A stretch of 11,939 bases of DNA from JBOGFC01 sp050742155 (GTDB taxonomy: Bacteria > Actinomycetota > Acidimicrobiia > Spongiisociales > JALYHC01). A model generated the notes under the pieces. The model did not search any database. It worked only from the letters and a program-made list of their open reading frames with translations, and was not told where the DNA came from. The position numbers were made by a program, and so were the translations under genes. This document shows, in pieces, positions 5,357 through 11,939 of this stretch. Position 1 is the first letter of the stretch, and every line of letters begins with the position of its first letter. The stretch covers positions 1-11,939 of the forward strand of contig JBOGFC010000012.1 in NCBI GenBank assembly GCA_050742155.1, read 5' to 3'.

Positions 5357-7984
5357 CTAGGACCGCCCCCGGGCGTAGGCCACCGCCTCCTCCAGGCTCA
5401 TCCCCCGCCCCTCCTGCCAGAGACGGGTCGCCTTCTCATCTTCGGCGCTGGGCTCCAGCTGGCCGAACCTGCCCACCATCTGGTCGATCCTTTGATAGAG
5501 GCGCGATCCGATGGATTCCCCCAGCCCGGCCGCCGCTCCCGCCAGACGGAGGCCTCGCTCCGATTGTTCCTCCTGCTTGGCTAGGACCGCCAACGCGTAC
5601 AGGTGAAGCACCACCCCCGAGGTGTCACCGGACTCGAGGAAGAGGGGCAGCGATTCCTCCAGATAGGCGCGGGCCGCCCGATGATCTTCCGTCACCAGCG
5701 CGGTGTAGCCCAGCTCGAAGATCGACCAGCCGATGTGGAACTGGTCCTCCAGCTCCCGGAAGATCTCCAGGCCTTCCTCGAAGTACCGCCGGCCCAGCTC
5801 GTAGTCGGGCTCGCCGTAGGTGAAGTAGTCCCCCAGCGCCCAAAGCACCCGGGCGATCCCGGCTCGGTCCTCGAGCTGTCGGAAGATGGCCAGGCTCTCC
5901 TCCAGCAAGGGTCGGGTGTTCTTCGGGTCCAGACCGGCCAGGGACCCAACCGTGAAGGAGAGGTTGTAGAGGGCGTTGGCGATGCCGGCTTGGTCGTCGA
6001 GCTCCCGCTGGATGTCCAAAGCTTCCTGGTAGGAGCCTCTCGCCGCCTCGATGTCGCCCTGCCAGTATGCCAGCCCACCGACCGCCTCCAACCCGGCGGC
6101 ACGCGCCGGGTTGGGCCGCGCGGCACCGGGCAGCTTGAGCGCCTGCTCCGCCCGCTCCCGGCCCTCCAGGAGATGGCCTCGCATCTGCCAGAACCGCCAC
6201 AGCGCCGCGCCCATCCGTAAGGCGATCTCGGCTGCACCGGTCTCCGTCGCCCAAGCAATCGCCGCCCGGAAGTTGTCATGCTCCCGTTCCAGGCGGTCGA
6301 GCCAGTAGGCCTGAGCCTTTCCGGTCAGCTCCGGCTGCGCCCGCTCGGCCAACTCCAGGAAGGCCTGGGCATGGCGGCGGCGGATCTCCCCCTCCTCGTC
6401 GCTCTCAGCGAGCTTCTCGAGGGCGAACTCGCGGATGGTCTCCAGCATCAGGAAGCGGGCCTCGCCCAGATGGTCCTCCTGGCGGACCAGGCTCTGGTCG
6501 GCCAGCATGGCCACCCCGTCGAAGACCTCGCTCCCTAATTCCTCGGCCGGGCCACACACCTTCTCAGCCTCCTCCAGCGTGAATCCCCCCACGAAGACAC
6601 TCAGGCGGCCGAATAGGCGCTGCCCGGCCTCGTCCAACAAGTCGTAGCTCCAGGCGATGGCGTCCCGCAGGGTCTGCTGGCGCTGGGGAAGGTCGCGCGC
6701 CCCGCCGGTCAGAAGGGTGAGGCGGCTCCCCAGGCGATCCAGGATCGCTTGAGGAGAAAGGACCCTGATCCGGGCGGCGGCCAGCTCGATGGCCAGCGGG
6801 AGTCCGTCCAGCCGGGCGGTGATCTCGGCGACCGCCGGAGCGTTCTCGTTCGTCACCGAGAAGCCCGGCTTGGCCGACAGCGCCCGCTGGATGAAGAGCG
6901 ACACCGCTTCGTACATCGAGAGGGGACCCAATGGTGGCAGGTGGCGCGGGTCGGGCACTCCCAGCGGCGGCACCGGGTACTCCTGCTCGCCATAGACCCC
7001 CAGTACGGCCCGGCTGGTGGCCAGCACCTTCACAAGGGGAGCCGCTCGAAGTATTTCCCCGATGACGGGAGCAGCCTCGACGACCTGCTCGAAGTTATCC
7101 AGCAGGAGCAGCAGCCGCTGCTCCCGCAGGTACTCCAGCAGACGATCCTTGGGAGGAACGGCCCCCACCTCCTGCACTCCCAGCGCCTGCAGGATCGTCG
7201 ACGCCACCAGCTCAGGGTCCCTGACCGGTGCCAGTGGCACGAAGAAGACACCGTCCGGAAAGTCGTCCACAGCCAGGGCGGTCACCTGGAGGGAGAGGCG
7301 GGTCTTGCCGGTCCCTCCGGGCCCGGTGAAGGTCAGCATCCGCGCCTCGCCCAACAGCTCGAGCGCCTCCTCCATCTCTCGCTCCCGCCCTACGAAGCTG
7401 GTGAGCTGGGTGGGGAGGTTGTTGGGGACCGTGTCGAGAGACTTGAGGGGTGGGAAGTCGGCGGGCAGGCCCGGGACGATCAGCTGATGGATGCGCTCAG
7501 GGCGGGCGAGGTCCTTGAGGCGATGCTCGCCCAGGTCTCGCAGTGCCAGGCCGTCCGGAAGGGCGCTCTCGATGAGCTGGCGGGTGGCTTCCGACACCAG
7601 TACCTGGCCGCCGTGCCCGGCGGAGGTGATTCGCGCTGCCCGATGCACGTCCAGCCCCACGTACCCCTCGGAAGAGGCGGTGGCCTCGCCGGTATGGAGG
7701 CCCATCCGGACCCGCACCGCCACCCCGTCGGGCCAAGGGTGCTCGGCCAGGGCACGCTGAGCGGAGGCTGCCGCGGCCACCGCCCCGCGGGCGCTCGAGA
7801 AGCCGGCGAAGATGGCATCGCCCTCGGAGCCGAACGCACGGCCCCCCTCGGCTTTGACCGCCCCCCGCAGCAGGTCGAGGTGGTCCTTCAGCACCCTGGG
7901 GTAGTCGTCCCCCAGCCGCTGGAGGAGCCGCGTGGAGCCCTCGATGTCGGTGAAGAGGAAGGTGATGGTCTCGGCCTGAGTCAT
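5357..7984 (-). CDS. Class III cyclase-like domain + STAND ATPase + TPR signalling protein
   Basis: This 875-residue cytoplasmic regulator has three parts. Residues 6-170 are a class III nucleotide cyclase domain with metal-binding D13 (LFTDIEGST) and D56 (GSEGDAIF). R118 in VHRAARI matches the transition-state Arg, but the usual substrate Lys is G52, the substrate Asp is G107 and the transition-state Asn is H114. Residues 195-475 are a STAND/AfsR-like ATPase: Walker A GPGGTGKT (221-228), Walker B LLLLLDN (291-297), TSR (323-325), GLPLA (394-398), and a winged-helix-like segment around LRDAIAWSYDLLD. Residues from about 540 to 830 are helical TPR-type repeats. The end (MSLEEAVAYARGRS) resembles the segment that in LuxR-type relatives precedes the HTH, but no DNA-binding domain follows. 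The ATG start follows the sensor-like gene by 24 bases. It probably senses a ligand or partner through TPRs and switches by ATP. Whether it makes cAMP is doubtful. Confidence 0.93.
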   Translation of the reverse strand: MTQAETITFLFTDIEGSTRLLQRLGDDYPRVLKDHLDLLRGAVKAEGGRAFGSEGDAIFAGFSSARGAVAAAASAQRALAEHPWPDGVAVRVRMGLHTGEATASSEGYVGLDVHRAARITSAGHGGQVLVSEATRQLIESALPDGLALRDLGEHRLKDLARPERIHQLIVPGLPADFPPLKSLDTVPNNLPTQLTSFVGREREMEEALELLGEARMLTFTGPGGTGKTRLSLQVTALAVDDFPDGVFFVPLAPVRDPELVASTILQALGVQEVGAVPPKDRLLEYLREQRLLLLLDNFEQVVEAAPVIGEILRAAPLVKVLATSRAVLGVYGEQEYPVPPLGVPDPRHLPPLGPLSMYEAVSLFIQRALSAKPGFSVTNENAPAVAEITARLDGLPLAIELAAARIRVLSPQAILDRLGSRLTLLTGGARDLPQRQQTLRDAIAWSYDLLDEAGQRLFGRLSVFVGGFTLEEAEKVCGPAEELGSEVFDGVAMLADQSLVRQEDHLGEARFLMLETIREFALEKLAESDEEGEIRRRHAQAFLELAERAQPELTGKAQAYWLDRLEREHDNFRAAIAWATETGAAEIALRMGAALWRFWQMRGHLLEGRERAEQALKLPGAARPNPARAAGLEAVGGLAYWQGDIEAARGSYQEALDIQRELDDQAGIANALYNLSFTVGSLAGLDPKNTRPLLEESLAIFRQLEDRAGIARVLWALGDYFTYGEPDYELGRRYFEEGLEIFRELEDQFHIGWSIFELGYTALVTEDHRAARAYLEESLPLFLESGDTSGVVLHLYALAVLAKQEEQSERGLRLAGAAAGLGESIGSRLYQRIDQMVGRFGQLEPSAEDEKATRLWQEGRGMSLEEAVAYARGRS

Positions 7985-8008
7985 GGCTCAGGCGAACGAT
8001 ACTCCTAG

Positions 8009-9373
8009 CTACCGCTGGCGAACGGGCTGGAAGGCTCCCCCGTCGGCGTCGTTGCGGAGCCACAGCGAGACGTGGCCGGGTTGCATCGACGTCCGGATGA
8101 CAGACAACAGGTCGTCGGCCAGGCTGTCCAGATCCACCTCCTGGCGGAGCTGTGAGCTGAACGCTTCCAGTGTTCGGGCGGCGTCGTACTTGCGCCGGTA
8201 GAAGCTCCTGTCGACCACCTGCTGAACCTGTCGTCGAGCCGGTTGGAACAGCAACGTCAGCAGCACCGCCGCGCTCACCAGGGCCGCCTCGTCGGCCACC
8301 ACCTGACCGAGCAGGCCCGCCAAGAGCTCACTCAAGACGAAGACCAGTCCCAGACCCACCACGACGATCAGCCCGGTGAGGCTTCCGTAGACCAGCGCCC
8401 GGTTGATGAGCACGTTGACATCCCACAGGCCGTAGCGCAGCACCGAGATGGCGATGGCGACCGGGAAGAGCAGCAGGGCGGCACCCAGTGCTCCCAGCAG
8501 GAGCAGCTCATAGACCGCTCTCAAACGGGGGGTCACCACCCCCAGGTCGAACAGCCCGCCCCCCAACTCCGGGTTGAAGATGGCCAGCATGACGAAGACC
8601 GCGGTGGCCATGCTCACGGCCAGGACCACCAGCCTGGTCTTGGACCGTTCCTCTGGGCCGGCCACCACCGAAAATCGGTAGACCTGGGCGATGACCCCGC
8701 TGACCGGCAGTCCGATGGTCCAGGCCGCCTGGAGGAAGCTTGGCCACAGGTTCACGTTGAACGGAGAGGCGGGGAAGATCATCCAGAGCCCGATCTGGGC
8801 CGCCAGGACGAGCAGCACGTACCGCGTCCAGCGAGGCACCAGGCGCCCGTCCGGGATCAGGTAAGTGGCCAAGACGAAGGACAGGCCCGCCAAGGACCGG
8901 CCGAAATCCGGCCAGGGCGGGCCCATCGAGCCCACCAGCTTGGCGGCCGGAGCCCACTCCGGATGAACGGCCACCCCAATGGTCAGAGGGGCGAAGAGGG
9001 CGGCGCCCATGGTGAGAAGCATCACCGACACCAGGATGGTCATCCAGTCGTCGGACTTCAGTGAGAAGATCACCAGACCGGTCACCGCAAAGACCAGCAT
9101 GCCGACCAGACGCAGCATCCCGAACACGCTGACCACCTGATCCGGAGAGAGTCCCAACGCTTCCATCGTCTCGACGATCTCCGGGGTCATCTCGAGGAAG
9201 CCCTGCCCGAAGGCCAGCTCGGACGTGCCCTCGCTCATGAAGGTGAGGAAGGCCGTGATCGAGACGGCCAGGGTAACCAGGGTTACCACCACCCAGCCGA
9301 GGCGCGCCAGCACGAGCCAAGCCCCGGCCAGCCCGGTTCTCACGGGGAGGGGTTGCTCTTGTGCGATTGCCAT
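8009..9373 (-). CDS. Polytopic membrane sensor-like protein lacking a kinase domain
   Basis: This 454-residue protein has about nine or ten hydrophobic segments (roughly 22-45, 85-105, 110-135, 155-175, 184-204, 210-230, 246-266, 285-312, 328-350, 355-375). The stretch LRYGLWDVNVLINRALVYG (312-330) and then VVDRSFYRRKYDAARTLEAF (387-406) match the membrane region and linker of a group of actinobacterial sensor histidine kinases. Here the chain stops soon after the linker helix and QPGHVSLWLR, so no dimerisation His box or ATPase is present. It may pass a membrane signal to a partner. The cyclase-like/ATPase protein encoded 24 bases downstream is the obvious candidate. I chose the ATG at 9373; an earlier ATG/GTG extension to 9463 would add 30 polar, unlikely residues. 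The signal and mechanism are unknown. Confidence 0.87.
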   Translation of the reverse strand: MAIAQEQPLPVRTGLAGAWLVLARLGWVVVTLVTLAVSITAFLTFMSEGTSELAFGQGFLEMTPEIVETMEALGLSPDQVVSVFGMLRLVGMLVFAVTGLVIFSLKSDDWMTILVSVMLLTMGAALFAPLTIGVAVHPEWAPAAKLVGSMGPPWPDFGRSLAGLSFVLATYLIPDGRLVPRWTRYVLLVLAAQIGLWMIFPASPFNVNLWPSFLQAAWTIGLPVSGVIAQVYRFSVVAGPEERSKTRLVVLAVSMATAVFVMLAIFNPELGGGLFDLGVVTPRLRAVYELLLLGALGAALLLFPVAIAISVLRYGLWDVNVLINRALVYGSLTGLIVVVGLGLVFVLSELLAGLLGQVVADEAALVSAAVLLTLLFQPARRQVQQVVDRSFYRRKYDAARTLEAFSSQLRQEVDLDSLADDLLSVIRTSMQPGHVSLWLRNDADGGAFQPVRQR

Positions 9374-9410
9374 CGACCGCCTGCCACCTCGATGCCCAGG
9401 CTGGCCGGCC

Positions 9411-9432
9411 GGCGTTACCAGAACGTTACGCC
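9411..9432. promoter_or_regulatory. Possible operator: GTTAC direct repeat in divergent region
   Basis: GTTAC occurs at 9414-9418 and 9425-9429, 11 bases apart, about one helical turn. The block is framed by GGCGT (9411-9415) and ACGCC (9428-9432), which are complementary. It lies between the divergent sensor-like gene (minus) and membrane protein gene (plus), upstream of the candidate promoter at 9442-9470. A regulator site is plausible but unproven. Confidence 0.3.
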
Positions 9433-9441
9433 TCCCGGCCA

Positions 9442-9470
9442 TTGCGAGCGGATAGGTCCCCACCTAGTGT
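9442..9470 (+). promoter_or_regulatory. Candidate promoter TTGCGA-N17-TAGTGT for the plus-strand membrane gene
   Basis: TTGCGA (9442-9447) matches the -35 consensus at four of six positions. TAGTGT (9465-9470) fits the actinobacterial TAnnnT -10. The spacer is exactly 17 bases. Transcription would begin near 9477, giving a leader of about 30 bases to the GTG at 9506. Confidence 0.5.
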
Positions 9471-9505
9471 ATGAGGCCGTTCGTCGGCCGATCGGGGGGC
9501 GGGGC

Positions 9506-10447
9506 GTGGAGGCATCAGAGGTCGAGCCCAGGCGTCGCTTCCGGCCGATGCGCATCGCTTTCCTTGTGCTGGTGGTGCTCTTCGCTCTCTTGCTGGTCTC
9601 CCCGGTCAGCCCCTTGCTGTTCGGCGTGCTCGGATGGTTTCTCTCCCCCGAGGAGACCGGCGGTACGTCCCACCGAGTCCACGACGTCAGCTTCGGGGCC
9701 ATCTTCGCCATCAGCTTGGTGGGAGTGCTGGCGCAGCTCAGGTCGGCCTGGCACAAGGTGGCCCCCATGCAACAGGTGGCCATCCCCATCTATCTGCTGA
9801 TCCTGGCCGAGATCATCGTCAGCGGCCCCAGCCCGGACATGGTCCCGCTCTACTTGCTGTTCGGGCTTCCTCCGATCTTGATCGCCCTTCTCCATCCGGC
9901 CCGACGCGAGGTGTTCCGGCCAAAGGTGCGGCCCAGCCCGGTGTTGCTGGCCATGGTCGTCGTGGCGGCCATCCCTCTCCTGGTCTTCGCGGTCGGTCAG
10001 TTCCGCGCCGGCTTGGAGGGAGTAGCCATCGCCGACGGCCCCGAGTTCGCGGAGCTGAGAAGTTTGGAGGAGGATCCCAACTCCACCGAGGAGCAGTTCC
10101 AGGGCGCCTTCGACGAAGGCGTGGCCGCAGCCCAGCTCTCCCCTGAGGAGGTCGTGCTGGTCGAGCACTTCTTCCATTGGGCGGGGATGGCGGCGGTCGC
10201 CCTGGCCATCATCCTGGTGGGGCTGCTGGCTGCCCTTCGCATCCGCGGATGGCGGGTCACCGCCTGGACCGCCGGGCTGGCGCTGGCCTACTACGGGTTG
10301 GTCTCGGTGCTCACCTCCGCCGACGCCTCATCAGGTGGTTACCCGTGGGGAGGGCTGGCCATCGCCTGGGGGGTCGTCTTCGTCTTTCTCGCCGAGCGGG
10401 AGGCGCGGGCCGCTCGGGTGATCACCACCAGGCCGGCCGAGGCGTAG
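9506..10447 (+). CDS. Polytopic membrane protein of unknown function
   Basis: I do not recognise this protein. Counted from the ATG at 9548 (299 residues), it has about eight hydrophobic segments (roughly 3-30, 47-64, 75-94, 98-116, 131-150, 209-230, 236-258, 266-283). An acidic, probably extracytoplasmic stretch lies at about 151-208 (e.g. ELRSLEEDPNSTEEQ). A short basic loop (HPARREVFRPKVRP) after the fourth segment suggests a cytoplasmic side. Histidines near helix ends (HRVHD, SAWHK, EHFFHW) are notable, but no cofactor motif can be claimed. I prefer the GTG at 9506 (313 residues) because GGGGGG at 9494-9499 could pair, with one wobble, with the ribosomal anti-Shine-Dalgarno 6 bases upstream, and the added PRRRFRP gives a basic N-terminus. 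The ATG at 9548 has no such site. The gene is divergent from the sensor-like unit. Confidence 0.83.
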   Translation: MEASEVEPRRRFRPMRIAFLVLVVLFALLLVSPVSPLLFGVLGWFLSPEETGGTSHRVHDVSFGAIFAISLVGVLAQLRSAWHKVAPMQQVAIPIYLLILAEIIVSGPSPDMVPLYLLFGLPPILIALLHPARREVFRPKVRPSPVLLAMVVVAAIPLLVFAVGQFRAGLEGVAIADGPEFAELRSLEEDPNSTEEQFQGAFDEGVAAAQLSPEEVVLVEHFFHWAGMAAVALAIILVGLLAALRIRGWRVTAWTAGLALAYYGLVSVLTSADASSGGYPWGGLAIAWGVVFVFLAEREARAARVITTRPAEA

Positions 10448-10476
10448 CCTCCCCTCACCCGTATCCCTCCCCCCCA

Positions 10477-10499
10477 TCCCCCTCCCAGAGGGAGGGGGA
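10477..10499. repeat. Perfect 10-bp GC hairpin at convergent gene ends
   Basis: TCCCCCTCCC (10477-10486) and its exact complement GGGAGGGGGA (10490-10499) flank an AGA loop. It begins 30 bases after the stop of the plus-strand membrane gene and precedes the minus-strand ATPase/TPR gene end. It has the same CCCTCCC/GGGAGGG make-up as the cluster at 1093-1165, and no T-run. Confidence 0.75.
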
Positions 10500-10510
10500 G
10501 ATAGTCGGGA

Positions 10511-10529
10511 CCCCTCCCAGAGGGAGGGG
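10511..10529. repeat. Second GC hairpin copy, 8-bp stem
   Basis: CCCCTCCC (10511-10518) pairs exactly with GGGAGGGG (10522-10529) around an AGA loop. CCCTCCCAGAGGGAGGGG is shared with the preceding hairpin, so the two are near-identical copies about 33 bases apart. It ends 10 bases before the stop of the minus-strand gene at 10539. Confidence 0.75.
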
Positions 10530-10538
10530 GGTAGCTCC

Positions 10539-11939
10539 TCACCACTCCACCAGCTTCCAGATCTCCGGCTGCATGGGGGTCTCCTCGTCGGCCCCGATCT
10601 CGGCGAAGAGGCCGACCGCCTCCTTGAGGTGGGTCATCGCCTCTTCCTGACGCCCCGCCGCTCGGAACAGGTCGGCCAGGTTGTTGTGGAGGGCCGCCTC
10701 TCGGTGGCGGTCCTCTTGCGCCTTGCCGACGGCCAGCGCCCGTTGTAAGAGGTCGATCCCCTCCTCGGATGCGCCCGCCGCGCCCCGCACGAGAGAGAGA
10801 TTGTTGAGAGCCGCCACCTGCGCCGGAGCGTCGCCCAGGAACTCGGCCAGGCCCAGGCTCCTCTCCAGGTGCCGGCCAGCCTCCATCAGTTCGCCCCTGC
10901 CCTTGGCCAGCACGCCGAGGATGTTGTGGGCTTGAGCGAGTGCCTGCAGGTCGCCGGCGTCTTCGGCCAGCCGCCAGGCCTCTTCGGCCAGGGCAATCGC
11001 CTTCTCCGTCCGGCCGAGCCGATGGACGGCATGGCTCCAGTCAGCCAACAAGCGCGCCCGCCGGCCGAGGGCCTCCACCTCTTCGAGCGCTTCGAGGGCG
11101 ACCTCGAAGTGCCCCTCCGCCAGCTCCCAGAGCCCGCGGCGCCCGCACAGATTGCCCAGCTTGTGCTCGACGGCCGCCAGGTCGTGTGGACCACCGAGCG
11201 CGGCGGCCAGCTCGTAGTTGGCCAGTGCCTTCCCGTACTCGCCCACCAAAGTGCGCAGATCCGCCACCGCTTCGTAGAGGGGAGCGCGGTCCTCGTGTCC
11301 CAGGGCGAGCGCCGCCTCGAAGTGCTCGATGGCCTCCCGATTGGCGTAGACGGCGCGGGCTTGGTCGCCGGCCCGGCGATGCCATTGGGCGGCCCGTTCG
11401 TCCTCACCCGCCGACCGGTAATGGAGCGCCACCTGGGAGGCGGGCAACCTGTGGTCACGAATTGCCCGGGCCGCCAGGGCGTCCCCCACTCGCCGGTGAA
11501 GGAGGCGGCGGCGGGCCAGGCTGGCATCCTCGTAGACCAGCCGCCGTAATCTCTCGTGGCTGAAGTCGTAAGACGGCGACGCCCCCTTCATCGGGAGCTC
11601 CCGGATCAGGCCGCGGAGAGTCAACTCCTCCAAAGCGTCCACCGTTTCCTCCTCGCTCCTCCCCCCGGCCGAGCTGATGGTCTCGAAGGCGAAGGACCGC
11701 CCCACCACCGCCGCGGCGGTGAGCACCTGGCGGGACAGCTCGCTGACGGTCTCCAGGCGAGAACGCAGCAGGCGACCTCCCACGAAGCCCCGCTCCGGAT
11801 CGGCTCCTTGGCCGATGGCCTCCAGCCACTCCACCACGAAGAACGGAAGGCCCTCGGTCTCCTCGTACAGGCCGTCGGCCAGCTCCTCACTCAGCCCGGC
11901 TCCCCTGACCAGAACGGCGACGTCCTCCCTGCCCATACG
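10539..11939 (-). CDS. ATPase/TPR regulatory protein, C-terminal part, cut by window edge
   Basis: This is the last 465+ residues of a large AAA_16/STAND-type regulator; the frame is open to base 11939, so the ATG at 11936 need not be the start. From that ATG, GLPFFVVEWLEAI (29-41) matches the GLP-containing helix that closes the ATPase lobe in this family. It is followed by a winged-helix-like stretch (VSELSRQVLTAAAVVGRSF, 64-82) and SHERLRRLVYEDASLARRRL (126-145), a hallmark segment preceding TPRs. From about 165 to 450 there are many TPR-type helical pairs such as HYRSAGEDERAAQWHRRAGD and AALHNNLADLFRAAGRQEEA. Relatives carry N-terminal cyclase, kinase, SARP/BTAD or HTH domains; which one this has lies outside the window. 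No C-terminal DNA-binding domain is present. It is a different protein from the one at 5357-7984, with only general similarity. Confidence 0.88.
   Translation of the reverse strand, partial: RMGREDVAVLVRGAGLSEELADGLYEETEGLPFFVVEWLEAIGQGADPERGFVGGRLLRSRLETVSELSRQVLTAAAVVGRSFAFETISSAGGRSEEETVDALEELTLRGLIRELPMKGASPSYDFSHERLRRLVYEDASLARRRLLHRRVGDALAARAIRDHRLPASQVALHYRSAGEDERAAQWHRRAGDQARAVYANREAIEHFEAALALGHEDRAPLYEAVADLRTLVGEYGKALANYELAAALGGPHDLAAVEHKLGNLCGRRGLWELAEGHFEVALEALEEVEALGRRARLLADWSHAVHRLGRTEKAIALAEEAWRLAEDAGDLQALAQAHNILGVLAKGRGELMEAGRHLERSLGLAEFLGDAPAQVAALNNLSLVRGAAGASEEGIDLLQRALAVGKAQEDRHREAALHNNLADLFRAAGRQEEAMTHLKEAVGLFAEIGADEETPMQPEIWKLVEW

Noticed and set aside
6749..8008. Long plus-strand open frame of 419 codons
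   Set aside because: It lies wholly antisense to the cyclase-like/ATPase gene, whose minus-strand frame contains clear motifs. The plus-strand translation is low-complexity and rich in Arg, Gln, Gly and His, as expected from a GC-rich shadow frame.
8243..9064. Plus-strand open frame of 273 codons rich in Gln, His and Asp
   Set aside because: It is the antisense shadow of the membrane helices of the sensor-like gene; hydrophobic codons reversed give this composition.
9272..9287. Perfect inverted repeat GGTAACC-AG-GGTTACC
   Set aside because: It lies inside the sensor-like gene and is explained by adjacent Val-Thr-Leu codons. It shares GTTACC with the intergenic repeat but has no independent support as an operator.
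9374..9463. Longer start for the sensor-like gene at 9463
   Set aside because: The extra 30 residues are polar and Arg/Gly-rich, overlap the promoter region of the divergent gene and do not resemble a membrane protein N-terminus.
10446..10538. CRISPR-like or satellite array
   Set aside because: There are only two short palindromic copies 33 bases apart, with no spacers of uniform length and no cas genes nearby.

Overview
The window is GC-rich, densely coding DNA, and gene ends either overlap promoters or sit 10-25 bases apart. It looks like a chromosomal piece from an uncultured high-GC actinobacterium or a related lineage such as Chloroflexota. The reasons are a deazaflavin (F420)-type nitroreductase, cyclase-like/ATPase/TPR regulators of the kind abundant in Actinomycetota, GTG starts, TAnnnT-type -10 boxes and a likely leaderless mRNA. 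No rRNA, tRNA, CRISPR array, transposase or phage gene was seen. This placement is inference from gene content, not a phylogenetic result.

Layout. (1) Bases 1-1122, plus strand: the C-terminal part of a trypsin-fold protease with a PDZ domain, then a small nitroreductase-family protein whose tail is encoded by a palindromic repeat. (2) Bases 1093-1165: a cluster of GGGAGGG/CCCTCCC hairpins at a convergent junction. (3) Bases 1171-4068, minus strand: an HtrA-like protease gene followed after about 27 bases by an ABC exporter half-transporter. The exporter has no ATG, GTG or TTG where its family should start, but has a near-perfect Shine-Dalgarno sequence in front of ATC codons. (4) Bases 4069-4134: a short divergent promoter region. 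(5) Bases 4135-4515, plus strand: a small protein resembling the DUF6941 type. (6) Bases 4556-9373, minus strand: a three-gene unit of a polytopic membrane protein with a histidine-kinase-like sensor region but no kinase, a cyclase-like/STAND ATPase/TPR protein, and a membrane-anchored alpha/beta hydrolase. Gaps are only 24 and 21 bases. (7) Bases 9374-9505: a divergent promoter region. (8) Bases 9506-10447, plus strand: a membrane protein of unknown function. (9) Bases 10477-10530: a second copy of the hairpin repeat, again at a convergent junction. (10) Bases 10539 to the end, minus strand: the C-terminal part of another ATPase/TPR regulator.

The most system-like part is the minus-strand unit 9373-4556. 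A membrane sensor without its own output domain precedes a large cytoplasmic switch protein whose nucleotide-cyclase domain has lost several canonical catalytic residues, followed by a membrane hydrolase. This is a plausible signal-transduction module, but its signal and output cannot be read from sequence. The protease/ABC pair may be a separate envelope-related unit. Two independent hairpin clusters at convergent gene ends suggest a dispersed repeat family in this genome.
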